A stretch of 64,000 nucleotides of DNA from Choristoneura fumiferana (Eukaryota > Arthropoda > Insecta > Lepidoptera > Tortricidae): positions 43,553,517 to 43,617,516 of the forward strand of contig NC_133472.1 of NCBI RefSeq assembly GCF_025370935.1, given 5' to 3'. Shown one piece after another: positions 35,144-46,300 of the stretch (position 1 is the stretch's first letter; each line of letters starts with the position of its first letter). Both the position numbers and the translations under genes were made by a program. Under the pieces are notes generated by a model. It ran no database searches and was not told the origin of the DNA. It saw only the letters and a program-made list of their open reading frames with translations.

Positions 35144-36635
35144 TACTAGCTGTTGCCCGCGGCTTCGCTCGCGTTAAATTTGGGGTAACAATTAACATTC
35201 ATTTACTTTCTGCGATCCTTTTTTTCGTGTTTTGATTGATTTTTCGGAGGATTACACGGAAATATAAATACAGTAAGACGTTGTTTTAGACAGATGGTGC
35301 ATAATTTGGAATTTAAAAATCAACCTACATACGTAATTAATCATTCATAATTCGTACCAACTCTGAAACCCTGTTTCGCTGAAACGTTAAAGACGTTACG
35401 TTTCTTTTGCCGGCGACTTCCTACACGATATAGGATTGTATTTCGAGAAATTTTAAAGTCCCCGCGGGACATGAATTACTGTTATGATCTATTTTAATAT
35501 TCTTAATTGTCGATGAGAGACATATTGTAGCTTTCTACTATAGAAAGAATTTTGAAAATCTGCCCCGAAATTGAATTCACTTATTTTTATTCTGCGGAAA
35601 TTTAGCATTTAAAAAAAGAAGACTGTCCATCAGAGATATTGTAGCTTTCTATTGGTAATAGAATTATTTAAATCAGCTCAGTAGTTTCAGAGATTACCCC
35701 CAACAAACAAAGAAACAAACAAAGTTGAGATATTTTCTATTATACCAATCAGCAATAGTGCAGCTTTATATTAGTGGAAGAATTTTTAAATCAGCTCTGA
35801 AGTTGAATTCAGTTTTTTCTATCCCATGGGAATTTTGGATTTTCCGAAAAAAAAGTGACCTATGACAATCGAGGATAGTCAATTATATCATATAAAAGAA
35901 TTTTTAAAAGCAGTGCCAAAGTTGAATTTACTTATTTCTATCCCGGGGGAATTTTTGATTTTACCGGAAAAACGTATCCTATGTCAATCAGGAATACTGT
36001 AGCTTACTTTTGGTGAAAGAATGTTTAAAATCAGACCCGAAGTTGAATTCACTTATTTCTATCCCGCGGGAATTTTGCATTTTCCCGAAGAAGAGTAGTC
36101 TATACTAATGAGAAATAGTGTAGCTTTCTATTGGTGAAAGAATTTTTAAAATCATCCCCGAAGTTGCATTCAGTTTTTTCTATCCCATGGGAATTTTGTA
36201 ATTTCCCGAAGAAAAAGTAGCCTTTGTTATTTGGAGATAGACATATCACATAATATGTAAGAATTTTTTAAATTAGCTCTGAAATTGAATTAATTTATTT
36301 CTATCCCGCGGGAAGTTTGCATTATCCCGGATAAAAAGTAACCTATGTCAATCAAGGATAGTGTAGCTTACTAACGGTGAAAGAATTTTTAAAATCGGCT
36401 CAATAGTTTCGGAGATTCGACTACAAACAAAGAAGTGAAAAAAGTTTAGATATTTCCCTATCCCGTGGGAATTTCGAAAAATCCTTTCTTAGTGCGCGTC
36501 TACATCTATTAAGGAATATATATTCCAAATTTCAAGTTTCTAGCCCCAGCGGTTTGGGCTGTGCGTTGATCTATAAGTCAGTCAGTCAGTCAGTCAGTCA
36601 GTCAGTCAGTCAGTCAGTTTCTTCTTTTATATATA
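35144..36635 (+). mobile_element. RTE-like LINE relic with a 120-bp tandem array
   Basis: Starts ACTAGCTGTTGCCCGCGGCT and ends in a (CAGT)n tract and TATATATATAG. Between about 35580 and 36480 the pattern TATCCCGCGGGAATTTTG ... GTAGCTTTCTATTGGTGAAAG repeats at close to 120-bp steps (35821, 35941, 36061, 36182, 36303). No open frame remains. Confidence 0.65.
36582..36620. repeat. (CAGT)n microsatellite
   Basis: About nine CAGT units at the 3' side of the LINE relic; probably its tail. Confidence 0.9.
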
Positions 36636-36745
36636 TAGAAGTATGTTTATCCGTTGCCTAGTGTCCATAGTACAAGCTTTGCTTAGTTTGGGACTAGATC
36701 AATGGGTGTCAAGTGTCCCATGATATTTATTTATTTATTATTAAA

Positions 36746-37735
36746 ACAAATTTGAACATATCCTGTTTATATATTATGAAAATATTTAGATGTATACAGC
36801 CAATGATTAGCGAATACTTTCTAACTGGTGTTAGTGTATATCCAACTTTATGATCTCCGTTTAGATTAGAGCCATATTTAAAAAGTTTGAATTAATGATG
36901 ATCGAGTCGGAAAATGTAAAACGGCCATTTACATTCGCATGAAAAATCTCTGCCACATTAACGATTTCACATAAAAAATAAAACCACAATTAACTCTTAT
37001 CATATTTATTTTACAATACCCCTGGGCTCGGAACTTCTAACGTAGGCAACACTTTATATATCTATATCGATAAAATTGATATACATAACATAATTAATCT
37101 AGACAAAGCTGGCTCCTTTTAAATACCTACTACTGATAAAAAAACGAATAAATTCGTAACACTTTTTTGTCACAAAAATATTAAACGTGCTTATTAACAT
37201 TTATTAATCAGTAACAACTTGCTTGGTTAACGACAAGAAAATACTATAGTAGAGACCCTATTCAGGGTACAATTTCATTGCTGTCGGTTTTGAGACCCTG
37301 GATCCGTGGGGTCCATAGGCGTGCACAAAATACTCAATTAAAGAAGTGCTCCTAGTCAACTAAAGACCAAAGGGCTGGCAGCTGTCGCAGCCAACGAATG
37401 AGTTTACTTGACAAGCGTGACAAAGTTAGTATCACAGATATAGATTACCTACACTAGATTACGCAAATGCATCTACTTCGCGTGTCCGAACCCCGACCAA
37501 ACGTCGGGGTTGGCCCCATACAAAGACTGACCGCTAACTGACTAATCATGACTAGTGACTGACTCGAGCCCCACGGCGCGGGCGGGCGGCGCATTTGAAT
37601 CTATTTTGCGCGGACATTGGGAATTCACATCGCTAATTCGCTCTTGAGACGTCACAGTACATATAAAAAAGTGTTGATTTCATACAGATTGAGGTGTTTG
37701 AGTTATCTAGTGTTATCTATATCTGTGGTTAGTAA
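36746..37735. other. Intergenic, nothing recognised
   Basis: AT-rich sequence with a few GC-rich words (CCCACGGCGCGGGCGGGCGG near 37571). No gene, tRNA head or inverted repeat was identified. Confidence 0.4.
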
Positions 37736-37799
37736 AGTGAGGTCTGTTTGATGTACGGTCTTGCTTGCAACTGGCTTATTTAGTTATTTAAATAAATGA

Positions 37800-38219
37800 G
37801 CGCTCACCAGTTGGCGCCACTGTAGACGAAGGTCCTATTAAGTATAGTGGTTAATTTGTTATTACGGGCGTGAAAAGAAAATTTACATTTAAATCATGTT
37901 TAATACCTTAAAATCGTACCACATAATCTCGAGCATGCCACAATTTTGCGTAGTCCCGTTTTGTTCGGAAAAAAGGGAGGAAAAAGGTTTCCGAAAGATA
38001 GAACTATCTCAAAACACAGACATTAACTGCCCGGTAAAGCATGTTTGGCATAATCAATTTCAGGTATTGCAAAATATTCACAAAATTATTTTAATTATAA
38101 ATAAACCCGCGTAGCTCACCCAAAAACAGTGAGATTTGACATTTCGGAGAACTCTCGCTACACTAGCGCCTCTAGCGGCGAATTCATAAGTGATAGCCAA
38201 GGGATAGCCCTCATTGCAA
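37800..38219 (+). mobile_element. THAP-like MITE, copy 2 (with start codon)
   Basis: Matches the elements at 13575 and 38402 from about 37850; its right end is GATAGCCCTCATTG and the left end is diverged. A frame starting at ATG near 37935 gives MPQFCVVPFCSEKREEKGFR followed by KIELSQ, ending in NQFQ at a TTTCAG/GTATTG boundary. Met-Pro and Cys-X4-Cys resemble a THAP finger start; P-type transposases begin with such a finger. The rest of the domain is missing. Confidence 0.5.
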
Positions 38220-38401
38220 GCAACACCATAACGTCCAACGGACTTCACGACACTAACGCCATCTCACCATATTTCACCTGTCAACAACCTGTCAAGTAGA
38301 TAGAAAAAAACTTTATTGTTTCCCTCATTGTCATCGTTTTTATTCTACGAAGGATTGCTGCCAGCCTTTTGGGCATGTGCTTTCACAGAGCAACGCTTGA
38401 A

Positions 38402-38808
38402 CAATGAGGGCTATCGTTTTTTGTCTCACTAGATGGCGCACTGTTGCGTGAGGTTTTTAAGTATGGCGTTAAAACAAAGTTTAGATTAAAATCATATTTA
38501 AAACACCTTAAAACCGTACCATATAAATACCGAGCATGCCACAGTGTTGCATAGTCCCTGTTTTGTTCGGAAAAAAGGGAGGACAAAGGTTTTCGAAAGA
38601 CAAAACTGTCTCATAACACAGACATTAATTGCCCCGGAACGCATATTTGCCATAATTAATTTCAGATATTGCAAAATATTCACAAAACTATTCTAATTGT
38701 AAATAATCCCGCGTAGCTCACCCAAAAACTATGAGATTTGACATTTCAGAGACCTCACGCTACACTAGCGCCGCTAGCGGCGAATTCATTCGCGATAGCC
38801 CTCATTGA
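38402..38808 (+). mobile_element. THAP-like MITE, copy 3 (both ends intact)
   Basis: CAATGAGGGCTATCG at the left and CGATAGCCCTCATTG at the right make the cleanest termini of the family. The inner frame (MPQCCIVPVLFGKKGGQRFS) is broken by base loss and stops early, showing decay of the coding part. Confidence 0.65.
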
Positions 38809-38913
38809 GTTATTTCAGTTTAGAATATGATATATATAATATGTCTATATTGTCTAAAGCCGAGTTTAGACTTGCATGAAAAATCGTGCAAGTTGCATTA
38901 CATTGCGATACTT

Positions 38914-39222
38914 ATCATCATCATCATCCCAGCCTATATACGTCCCACTGCTGGGCACAGGCCTCCTCTCATAACAAGAGGGCCTGGGCTATAGTTCCCT
39001 CGCGGGCCCAGTGCGGATTGGGAACTTCACACGCACCATTGTATTGCTTCGCAGGTTTGTGCAGGTTTCCTCACGATGTTTTCCTTCACCGCAAAGCTCG
39101 TGGTAAATTTCAAATGTAATTCCGCACATGAATTTGGAAAAACTCAGAGGTGCGAGCCGGGGTTGAACCCACGACCCTCTGTTTGGGAGGCGATAGGTCA
39201 AACCACTAGGCCACCACGGCTT
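38914..39222 (-). mobile_element. tRNA-derived SINE A, copy 3
   Basis: Inverted full-length copy from CATCATCATCATCCCAGCC to GGCCACCACGGC; the B box is slightly altered (GGGTTCAACCCCGGC). Confidence 0.8.
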
Positions 39223-39542
39223 TTTTACGATACTTATACGCTGTGCGAAATAGTGGCCAGTCGCTATACAACGAGGAAATACGGCCAGCCTTGGGCACCT
39301 TGCCCATTGACGGCGATTTAGGCCAAAGTTTCTACCTATGGTTTAATTATGTTTTATTATGTTTGTTTTTAATAAAGAGATTCATTAAACATTTTTCTTG
39401 CAACTCGTAAACTCGGCTTAACAGCCATAAGTAACCAGCTTTGTGTAGATCAAACCAATTCATAAAACGCTATAACAAGCAAATATCAGAGTCAAGTCAC
39501 TTCACGCATAGAGTCGTTGTTGAAAATACAAAAAGCGCATTA

Positions 39543-39685
39543 AGGGGCTGTTTCACCATCCATTGATTAGTGTTAACTGGCGGTTAGGTGTGATGCCGTC
39601 TCTATTTGTTTTGTTCGAATAGACGGAGACGGCATCACATTTAACCGTCGGTCAACGCTGATCAATGGATGGTGAAACAGCCCCT
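39543..39685. mobile_element. Palindromic MITE 'GGGGCTGTTTCACC', copy 5
   Basis: Complete self-complementary copy, with both outer arms and the GATGCCGTCTC / GAGACGGCATC inner arms. Confidence 0.82.
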
Positions 39686-39786
39686 AATACTCGCAGGACT
39701 AATAATAAGAATAGAAATGTTGCGAGTAACGCAAGGCGTCTATCTGGCCGAAAAGCCATGGTTCTTGCAGTTATTGCAGTCCAGCA

Positions 39787-39908
39787 GGGCTACTACGAAA
39801 TTCGAAGTTCGTGTCGTTCGGTCTCTCTGACACTTATACTATTTAATTCGAGAGCGAGAGGGACGGTACGATGCTAACTTCGATTTTCTAACTTCGGAGG
39901 CCCTCTGA
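39787..39908. mobile_element. Palindromic MITE B, copy
   Basis: GGCTACTACGAAATTCGAAG at the left and GGTACGATGCTAACTTCGAT at the right, with GACACTTATACTATTTAAT between. Confidence 0.6.
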
Positions 39909-40006
39909 GGTCTTATTATCTAAAACTTGGAATCACGATCATTTTCACCACTTGTTTTTGTCACATGGAGTAGGATGGTGGTAGGGGGGCGTTAGCAATA
40001 CAGCCA

Positions 40007-40330
40007 CTGATCAAATAGTAGATTGTACAACGAGAGCATAAAACGAGCCATTTTACCCGAGACGTTCATATAATCGGTACGGTGAGGGTGGATAGACGCG
40101 TCGAGGGGAAAATGGGTTTAATGCTTGAGTTCTAAACTCTTGTTTTTCACTTCGATTGTGAGGAGATGAAATAACAACAGAGGAAACATTGTTCACTATT
40201 AGGTACCTTTTATTTTTCATCATTGCTAATATAATTATAAATATTTAGTTTTATTAACTTATTTTGATTTATTTGATTGATTTTTAGTTTTATATAAATT
40301 AAAAATTATTGAAAAAATACATAGAAACTT
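40007..40330 (+). repeat. Interspersed repeat 'GTAGATTGTACAACGAG', copy 1
   Basis: Shares with 50377-50705 the blocks CGAGCCATTTTACCCGAGAC, GAGGATAGACGCGTCGAGG-like sequence, GAGGAGATGAAATAACAAC and GGAAACATTGTTCACT plus an AT-rich tail. Both copies are in the same orientation; class unknown. Confidence 0.6.
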
Positions 40331-41334
40331 TTTTGTTAATGGCTTTAACACCTGATTGCCTAATACACTAGTGCATAAAAAGTCAGTTTATGTCGCCTAG
40401 ATCCAGCATAAACACGAACTTTACGAGCAAGAGAAGTGAAAAATATATTAACACTTTCGTACCTTGTCATTGTATGCCTTCTGACAGTTTTATATAAAAC
40501 TTTAAACAAGAAGTACTTAACAGCGAAACGACTCTTTTGGTGTAAGAAAATAAGACTCAGAAATATAGCCATCGAATCACAGATATAGATACACACATCC
40601 TACTTTTTAAACAAATAACATTAATATTCAGATAACTGATCATCTTAACTAGTAAAGTTCATGAATCGTTTGCATGTCATAAAACAATAATGCCAAATGA
40701 CGTGTCTGTCAATTTGAAATTTCGACTTTAGCGACATATTCATTTGATAGGAACTTGTTTAACCTTTTCGCCGCCACGTCAAATACAAAAGACATCATCC
40801 ATACGCCAGACTTCCATATTGCAATGCCTAAAATTGAACCTTAACACAATTGAACGAAGGTTGCTTTTGCATTGAAGTAATAGACGTATTGGGTCGTTGG
40901 CGTCGAAAAGGTTAAAAATAGATAGACCACTTATTTGGCTGATGCCTACAGCACGACTGAATGCGTGAAGCGACGTAAATAAAAACCTAACAAGGAACAA
41001 AAACTTAACATTGATAACACTAGGTACTGCGACTTGACATCTAGAGACATCACGTCACATAAAAAAAATGCACAGATATAATAATGAAATCAAAACTGTT
41101 TTCACCCGCTGGTCCGATCACAACCTGGAAATAAGATTCGCATTGAAAAAGCAAAATAAATCATTGCAAACAATTATGTGACAGATATCCATAATTTAAT
41201 ATATCAACATAACAGTGTGATAAATATCTGCCACATAAAATAACAGGAACTTAACCTCAGCGTGTTTTTAAATTTCTAAATCCAACTTGAATCCAACGGA
41301 ACAGTAGAGACTACGAGGCTTTCTTTACAGGAAA

Positions 41335-41470
41335 AATATCGTTAGATGGCGTTAAAATCGTGAGGTCCGTTTGATCACAGTCTGCTTGTGATTGGCTCAC
41401 TTAGGTGTTTAATCTACACAAAGTGTCACAAATATCAACGCTGTCAAACGGACCTGACGATAGTATCTCC
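41335..41470. mobile_element. Foldback element G, copy
   Basis: CGTTAGATGGCGTTAAAATC and GTGAGGTCCGTTTGA at the left, GTCAAACGGACCTGACG at the right. Confidence 0.55.
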
Positions 41471-41642
41471 AAAGCCTGTCACAGAAATCCTAATTAAACA
41501 TCAATCAAAGTGGTTATAAAAGCGCAGCTTTTGACATGTCGAAAACAAACATCAGAAATGAGGAAAGAGAGCATGACACATCAAATTCGCAACAGCAGAT
41601 CGCAGAAAAAAAATTGGGTACCCAATATCGCTTCGCAACAAA

Positions 41643-41648
41643 ACTTAC
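41643..41648 (-). other. Donor-like GTAAGT just past the Ig-gene stop
   Basis: GTTGT/GTAAGT on the minus strand lies about 15 nt after the TGA. If used, the stop would sit in a penultimate exon; no downstream coding exon was recognised. Confidence 0.3.
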
Positions 41649-41662
41649 ACAACTTCGGTCGT

Positions 41663-42081
41663 TCAGTCTTTGGAGTTCGACGGGCAGCGTCTTCTGTATG
41701 GCGCCGACCTTCTAGGAGACGCACTATACGCTCTAACACCAGCATAGAACTTCCCCTTCTGCGTGATAACTTCCAATCTGGCAGAACCTTCCGCTCTTCC
41801 GTAGTCGTTCTCCACGCTTATCCTGTACAATCCCACATCTTCGATAGTCACATGTTCTATCTCCAGAATCCGTATCTCTTCTTTCTCTTTCAGCGTGATT
41901 CTAGACGAAGGTGTGACTATGATGCCGTCTTTGTCCCACGTGGCCCACGGTGAGGGTAGACCTTTGACGGCGCATTGGAAGACTACAGTTTCTCCCTCTT
42001 CAACGACCTTGTTGAATGGGTAAGTGTAGAAAGATGGCGGCATTTGACGCCCTGGACTACTGAGGCGCTTCAGTTCGGGGC
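41663..42081 (-). CDS. Ig-protein exon 16: Ig10 and C-terminal tail
   Basis: Enters in phase 1 after TTCTTCAG. It has a short linker (PELKRLSSPGRQMP), then an Ig domain with VVFQCAVKG, the Trp motif WATWDKDG and YRISVENDYGRAEG, in which the second core Cys is replaced. The basic tail runs VRAYSASPRRSAPYRRR to CPSNSKD and a TGA. Related insect proteins may continue with more Ig domains after this tail, so this stop may mark a short form or a lineage-specific end. Confidence 0.85.
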
Positions 42082-43278
42082 CTGAAGAATATTAAACAAG
42101 TTTTTTAACTCGCGCTGCTCAGCAAAACGTAACCCTACAATCAGTGGCGTAGCTATAGATAGGCGTGAGCGTAGTCGGCCCTCGCCCACGGCCTCGCACT
42201 TAAAAGGGCCTCACGAGGCCTCTTTTAATGCAATGCGACCATAGAAAAGGGGCCTCGCTGATAAGACTTCACCCACGTCTACATTAGTCCACGCTACGCC
42301 ACTGCCTACGATACAGTCTACTCGTGATCACGACCACTGCATTATTGTGGCCGGAACGTCGAGTTCATTTTGATGATGTTGGCAAGCTTTCCACTAGATG
42401 ACAGACGACATCGTGAGAGCTATGGGCTATTTGTGGATGCAAGTGGCAAGTTGTTCATTGAGGCATTCTAAGGGGGAGGGAAGGGGGAGGGGGAGGAGGG
42501 GATGATGAGTTTTAGCAATAAATAGTTCGTGATTAAGTCCCGATAAATAATAGTTATAAGACTATTGGGATGTAAATGGCGAACGAAGAAAAGGGCGATC
42601 GCGGACATTGTTAATTATCAGCTCCTTCGAATAAAGGTAGGTCGCAAAGTTAGCAATATTTTGTACGATGTCGATAGTACGGACGTACCTGGCGTTCTTG
42701 TTCTAGACACGGAGCGGGCGGGGGTGCTCCGCGGGGTTGAGCGGGGCGTGGACGCCGCGGAGAGGAGCGCCGGCGGCCGGCGCAGACGCTGGCACAGCGT
42801 GTTAGGCTCACCCGGCGCTGTGGGGACAACAATTGGTGTAAGTAAACAAATAGATCGATAAAGAGATTTAATAATATTATATTACGATCATTGACATATA
42901 TGTACCTTACGGCACTAGACTGGCTGTTTGGAACCAAACGCGCGCCGCATCAATCATCTATATTAACTTGAAAGTGGCTTCTAGTGTTGAAAATGATCGA
43001 ATGAAACAAAATGTTTTTTTTTGCTTTCAACCGATTTAAGGAAAAAAAACATTTTGTTTCATACAGTTATTTTTAACACAAAAGCCACTTGATAAAAATA
43101 ATTTGTTCAATAAAAAAAAAAAAAAAGGTTTAAATGTTTTTTTTTCCAATGGCGTCGTTCATGTCCCTAATGTTTCGCTCCAGCACAGCAGCGAGCGGTT
43201 AAAACTCGGTTACTGTCGAGACTACACGGCCTTAGACTTAAGTCGCAATCACATTTATCTGTCGTGTTGTGTTGTGAT

Positions 43279-43361
<83 letters not shown>

Positions 43362-46300
43362 ATTCGCTGGGTGCGAAGTTCTAGGTGGGGGTAATGAAAA
43401 TGAAATAACATCGCAGCGCTCATAGTGGCCAAAACTAAAAATAATGTAGGCTATGCAACACGTCATTAACAAAGCAATTTGTATAGACTTTAACTACCTA
43501 ATTTTAGTAATAGATGTGTGTGTTATGATGCGAGCTTGAATTATTGAACACTGTCCCTGTTTTGTTCTTAATTCCTCGACATCCCGGACATGTCCAGCAG
43601 ATACCAACAATTTTCCTTTTGAAACCGTTTGTGGTTAAAATTTTATATTGGAGTGATACTCACAAACCCGGTCTTCAAAATGGTACCCATTTCGATTTGA
43701 AAACCATATTTAATTTATTACTAGCGATACAAGAACAATTATATATGTTTACTATTAATTAAAGAAACCGTTAAAGTAGCTTTATCTTTTTGTTTTACAG
43801 TAAAAGTACAACTAAACATGAAGTAAACAAACCTTGACATAACCAAAATAAAACACACTTTTTTAAATAATTTTTACTTACCTCATTTAAATTTAATGTC
43901 AAAAAATTGAATCACAACCCTTTGTCCACCCAAATCACTGTATCACAGTAATTTTGTATTATAAATTAAACGTGATATTTTTGATTTATGTCACAAAGTC
44001 GCGATGAAATTTCAATACGTCACAGCCTTAGAGCCAACAAAGTTGCGGAAGCTAGGTGGCGCTAATGTCGTGCACAGTGAATGTGAACGCAACCATATAA
44101 AATGTATGAAACCGATACCGTTTGATGCGTTATAACCTTGTCTTGTCACGTCACAACACGACAGATAATAATGTGAATACGGCCTTAGGTACTTGGTTCT
44201 TTCCGAGATACCAACACTAAATTAAGCTAAAAAACAATTCAGTCACTCGTCTACAAGGACATGCTCTTCATCATCACCTCTTTGATCAAAACAAGTACTC
44301 ACGGTAGACCACCAGGCAGGCGCTGCTGGAAGCCTTGCCCAGGCTGTTCGAGGCCTCACAGGTGTAGGTCCCCTCGTCATCAGCGGTCACTTGCTTGATC
44401 TTCAGACGGGCAGTGCCGTCTTCGAAGGTGCACTCCAGGTATGGGCAGTCACGGATCAGCTGGATAAATAGAATGACAAGTAGTTAATAGTATTTCTCCA
44501 AAAGTTTTCCCGTCATGAAATTGTCAAGATATCAGTCTGTCAATAAATTATTAACACTAAGGACGAGATCATAGAACATAAACTGCATAAAACATCTAAA
44601 ATTTCTTGACATCAGGAAACCGTCACGAAATCGTTATTTTGATAACTACATCGAAACTCTATTGGATGCAACAACAAAGATTATCTGACTTTTTATCAAC
44701 TTTACCTCAAGGTTTTTGTATACATTTATTTAAACACACTATTACTTGCTTTACTGACGCATCTAGACCTACTAACTTTTGCCCGCGGCTTCGCCCGCGT
44801 GGAATTCGGTTATCGCGCGCTGTTCCCTCGGGAACTGTGCATTTTTTCGGGATAAAAAGTAGCCTATGTCACTCCATGCCAAAAATCACGTTGATCCGTC
44901 GCTCCGTTCCGACGTGAAAGACGGACAAACATACACACAAACACACACTTTCGCATTTATAAATATTAGTATGGATTTACTTATACGCTATACGTTTTAT
45001 AACTTACGTCACTGAAAATGAGCGTCGCGAAATCATCTTCAGATCTTTTCGTGACACATAGCTGAGTGGCGGCCATTTTGGCTGGTATGAAAAGGCATGC
45101 ATGTGTACGAGTATAAGTCATTAAGTCAGTGTTTCTGTACCTATGTGTATTTATTTTCTCAGCTAATAAACCATTCTTATTCTTTATATTATTTAATACG
45201 CTAGTAAGAGGGACGGTATACGACACGAACATCGATTTTCGTTTTTTTTTTTTTATTTAAATATCATGGGACAATTCACCCCAATTGACCTAGTCCCAAA
45301 GTAAGCTTAGCAAAGCTTGTGTTATGGGTACTAAGCAATGGATAAATATAATTATATAGATAGATACATACTTAAATACATACTAAACACCCAAGACCCG
45401 AGAACAAACATTCGTATTTTTCATACAAATATCTGCCCCGACACGGGAATCGAACCCGGGACCTCAAGCTTCGTAGTCAGGGTCTCTAACCACTAGGCCA
45501 TCCGGGCCCAATTGCATAATAAAGTACAAGCTAATAGTATTAGTGAATTTCAATACAAAATTGCTAATAATATTAGCTTGTACTTTGTTATGCAATCCGG
45601 TTCCGGTCGTCTAAATTACTTAGTAGCCGTAACCTACCTCGGCGTAGTGGTACCACCGGATGTCGGGCAGCGGGTTGCCGCTGAGGTGGCACTCGAACTC
45701 GACGGCGTCACCGTCGTAACTAAGCAAGTCGGTAAGGTTCCGCTCGAAGCGTGGTATGACGTCCACACGGCTGGAGAATGAAGTTGATAACAGTTTAGTT
45801 TTTGATCTAAATCAAACACTGAAATTTTCGTTTTCAAATCGTATCGCTGACACTACAAGCCGCGTAAGCATCAATGGCTAATGCTGCGCAACCCGCAAAA
45901 TAGCAAGTTTGAGATATCACTACTGTTTCATATTATTATAAACACATATACTTTCTTTCTCTTTCTCTTCTCTTTTTCAACCTTTCAACACCCAATGCTG
46001 GGTGCAGGTCTCTTCTAATGCACGCCATTCTTCCTGGTTTTGCGCCTTTCGCATCCAGTCCTTTCCGGCCACCAGCCACGGTCGTCGGTCCAACGCATCG
46101 GTTGCCTGCCTACATTTCTATGCTCTACTCTATATATTTTAATCATATAATTAATATATTCTCTATACTCTCTCTCATATGTATTCTCTATTCTCTATAC
46201 TATTCTATACTCTATATATTTTAATCATATATATATTTTAATCCAAACTAAATTGTTGGTTAGGTACGCGGCATTAGCCATTGCTGGTTGCGCGTCATTA

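Larger units (their letters stand above)
34988..36745 (+). mobile_element. SINE B copy 2, split by a 1.5-kb insert
   Basis: The head half is 34988-35143 (GGTTCGAACCCCGGCC box). The tail half is 36636-36745 (AGTATGTTTATCCGTTGCCT to GTGATATTTATTTATT). Joining the halves restores the continuous sequence seen at 47680-47898, so the middle is a later insertion. Confidence 0.75.

Noticed and set aside
36582..36620. CRISPR-like array or other prokaryotic repeat
   Set aside because: Simple tetranucleotide repeat at a LINE tail in a eukaryotic genome; no spacers.
37896..38114. Small gene encoding a THAP-like protein
   Set aside because: The frame is repeated in decayed form at 13575 and 38402 within TIR elements, and only the start of the finger is present.
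45634..45837. Alternative open frame through exon 13 (AVWTSYHASSGT...)
   Set aside because: It fits only if exon 11 is joined directly to exon 13; it loses all Ig motifs, whereas inclusion of the microexon restores the Ig frame.
46001..46110. Coding exon suggested by the GC-rich stretch CCAGTCCTTTCCGGCCACCA
   Set aside because: No splice sites or domain; the wording resembles a dispersed lepidopteran repeat.
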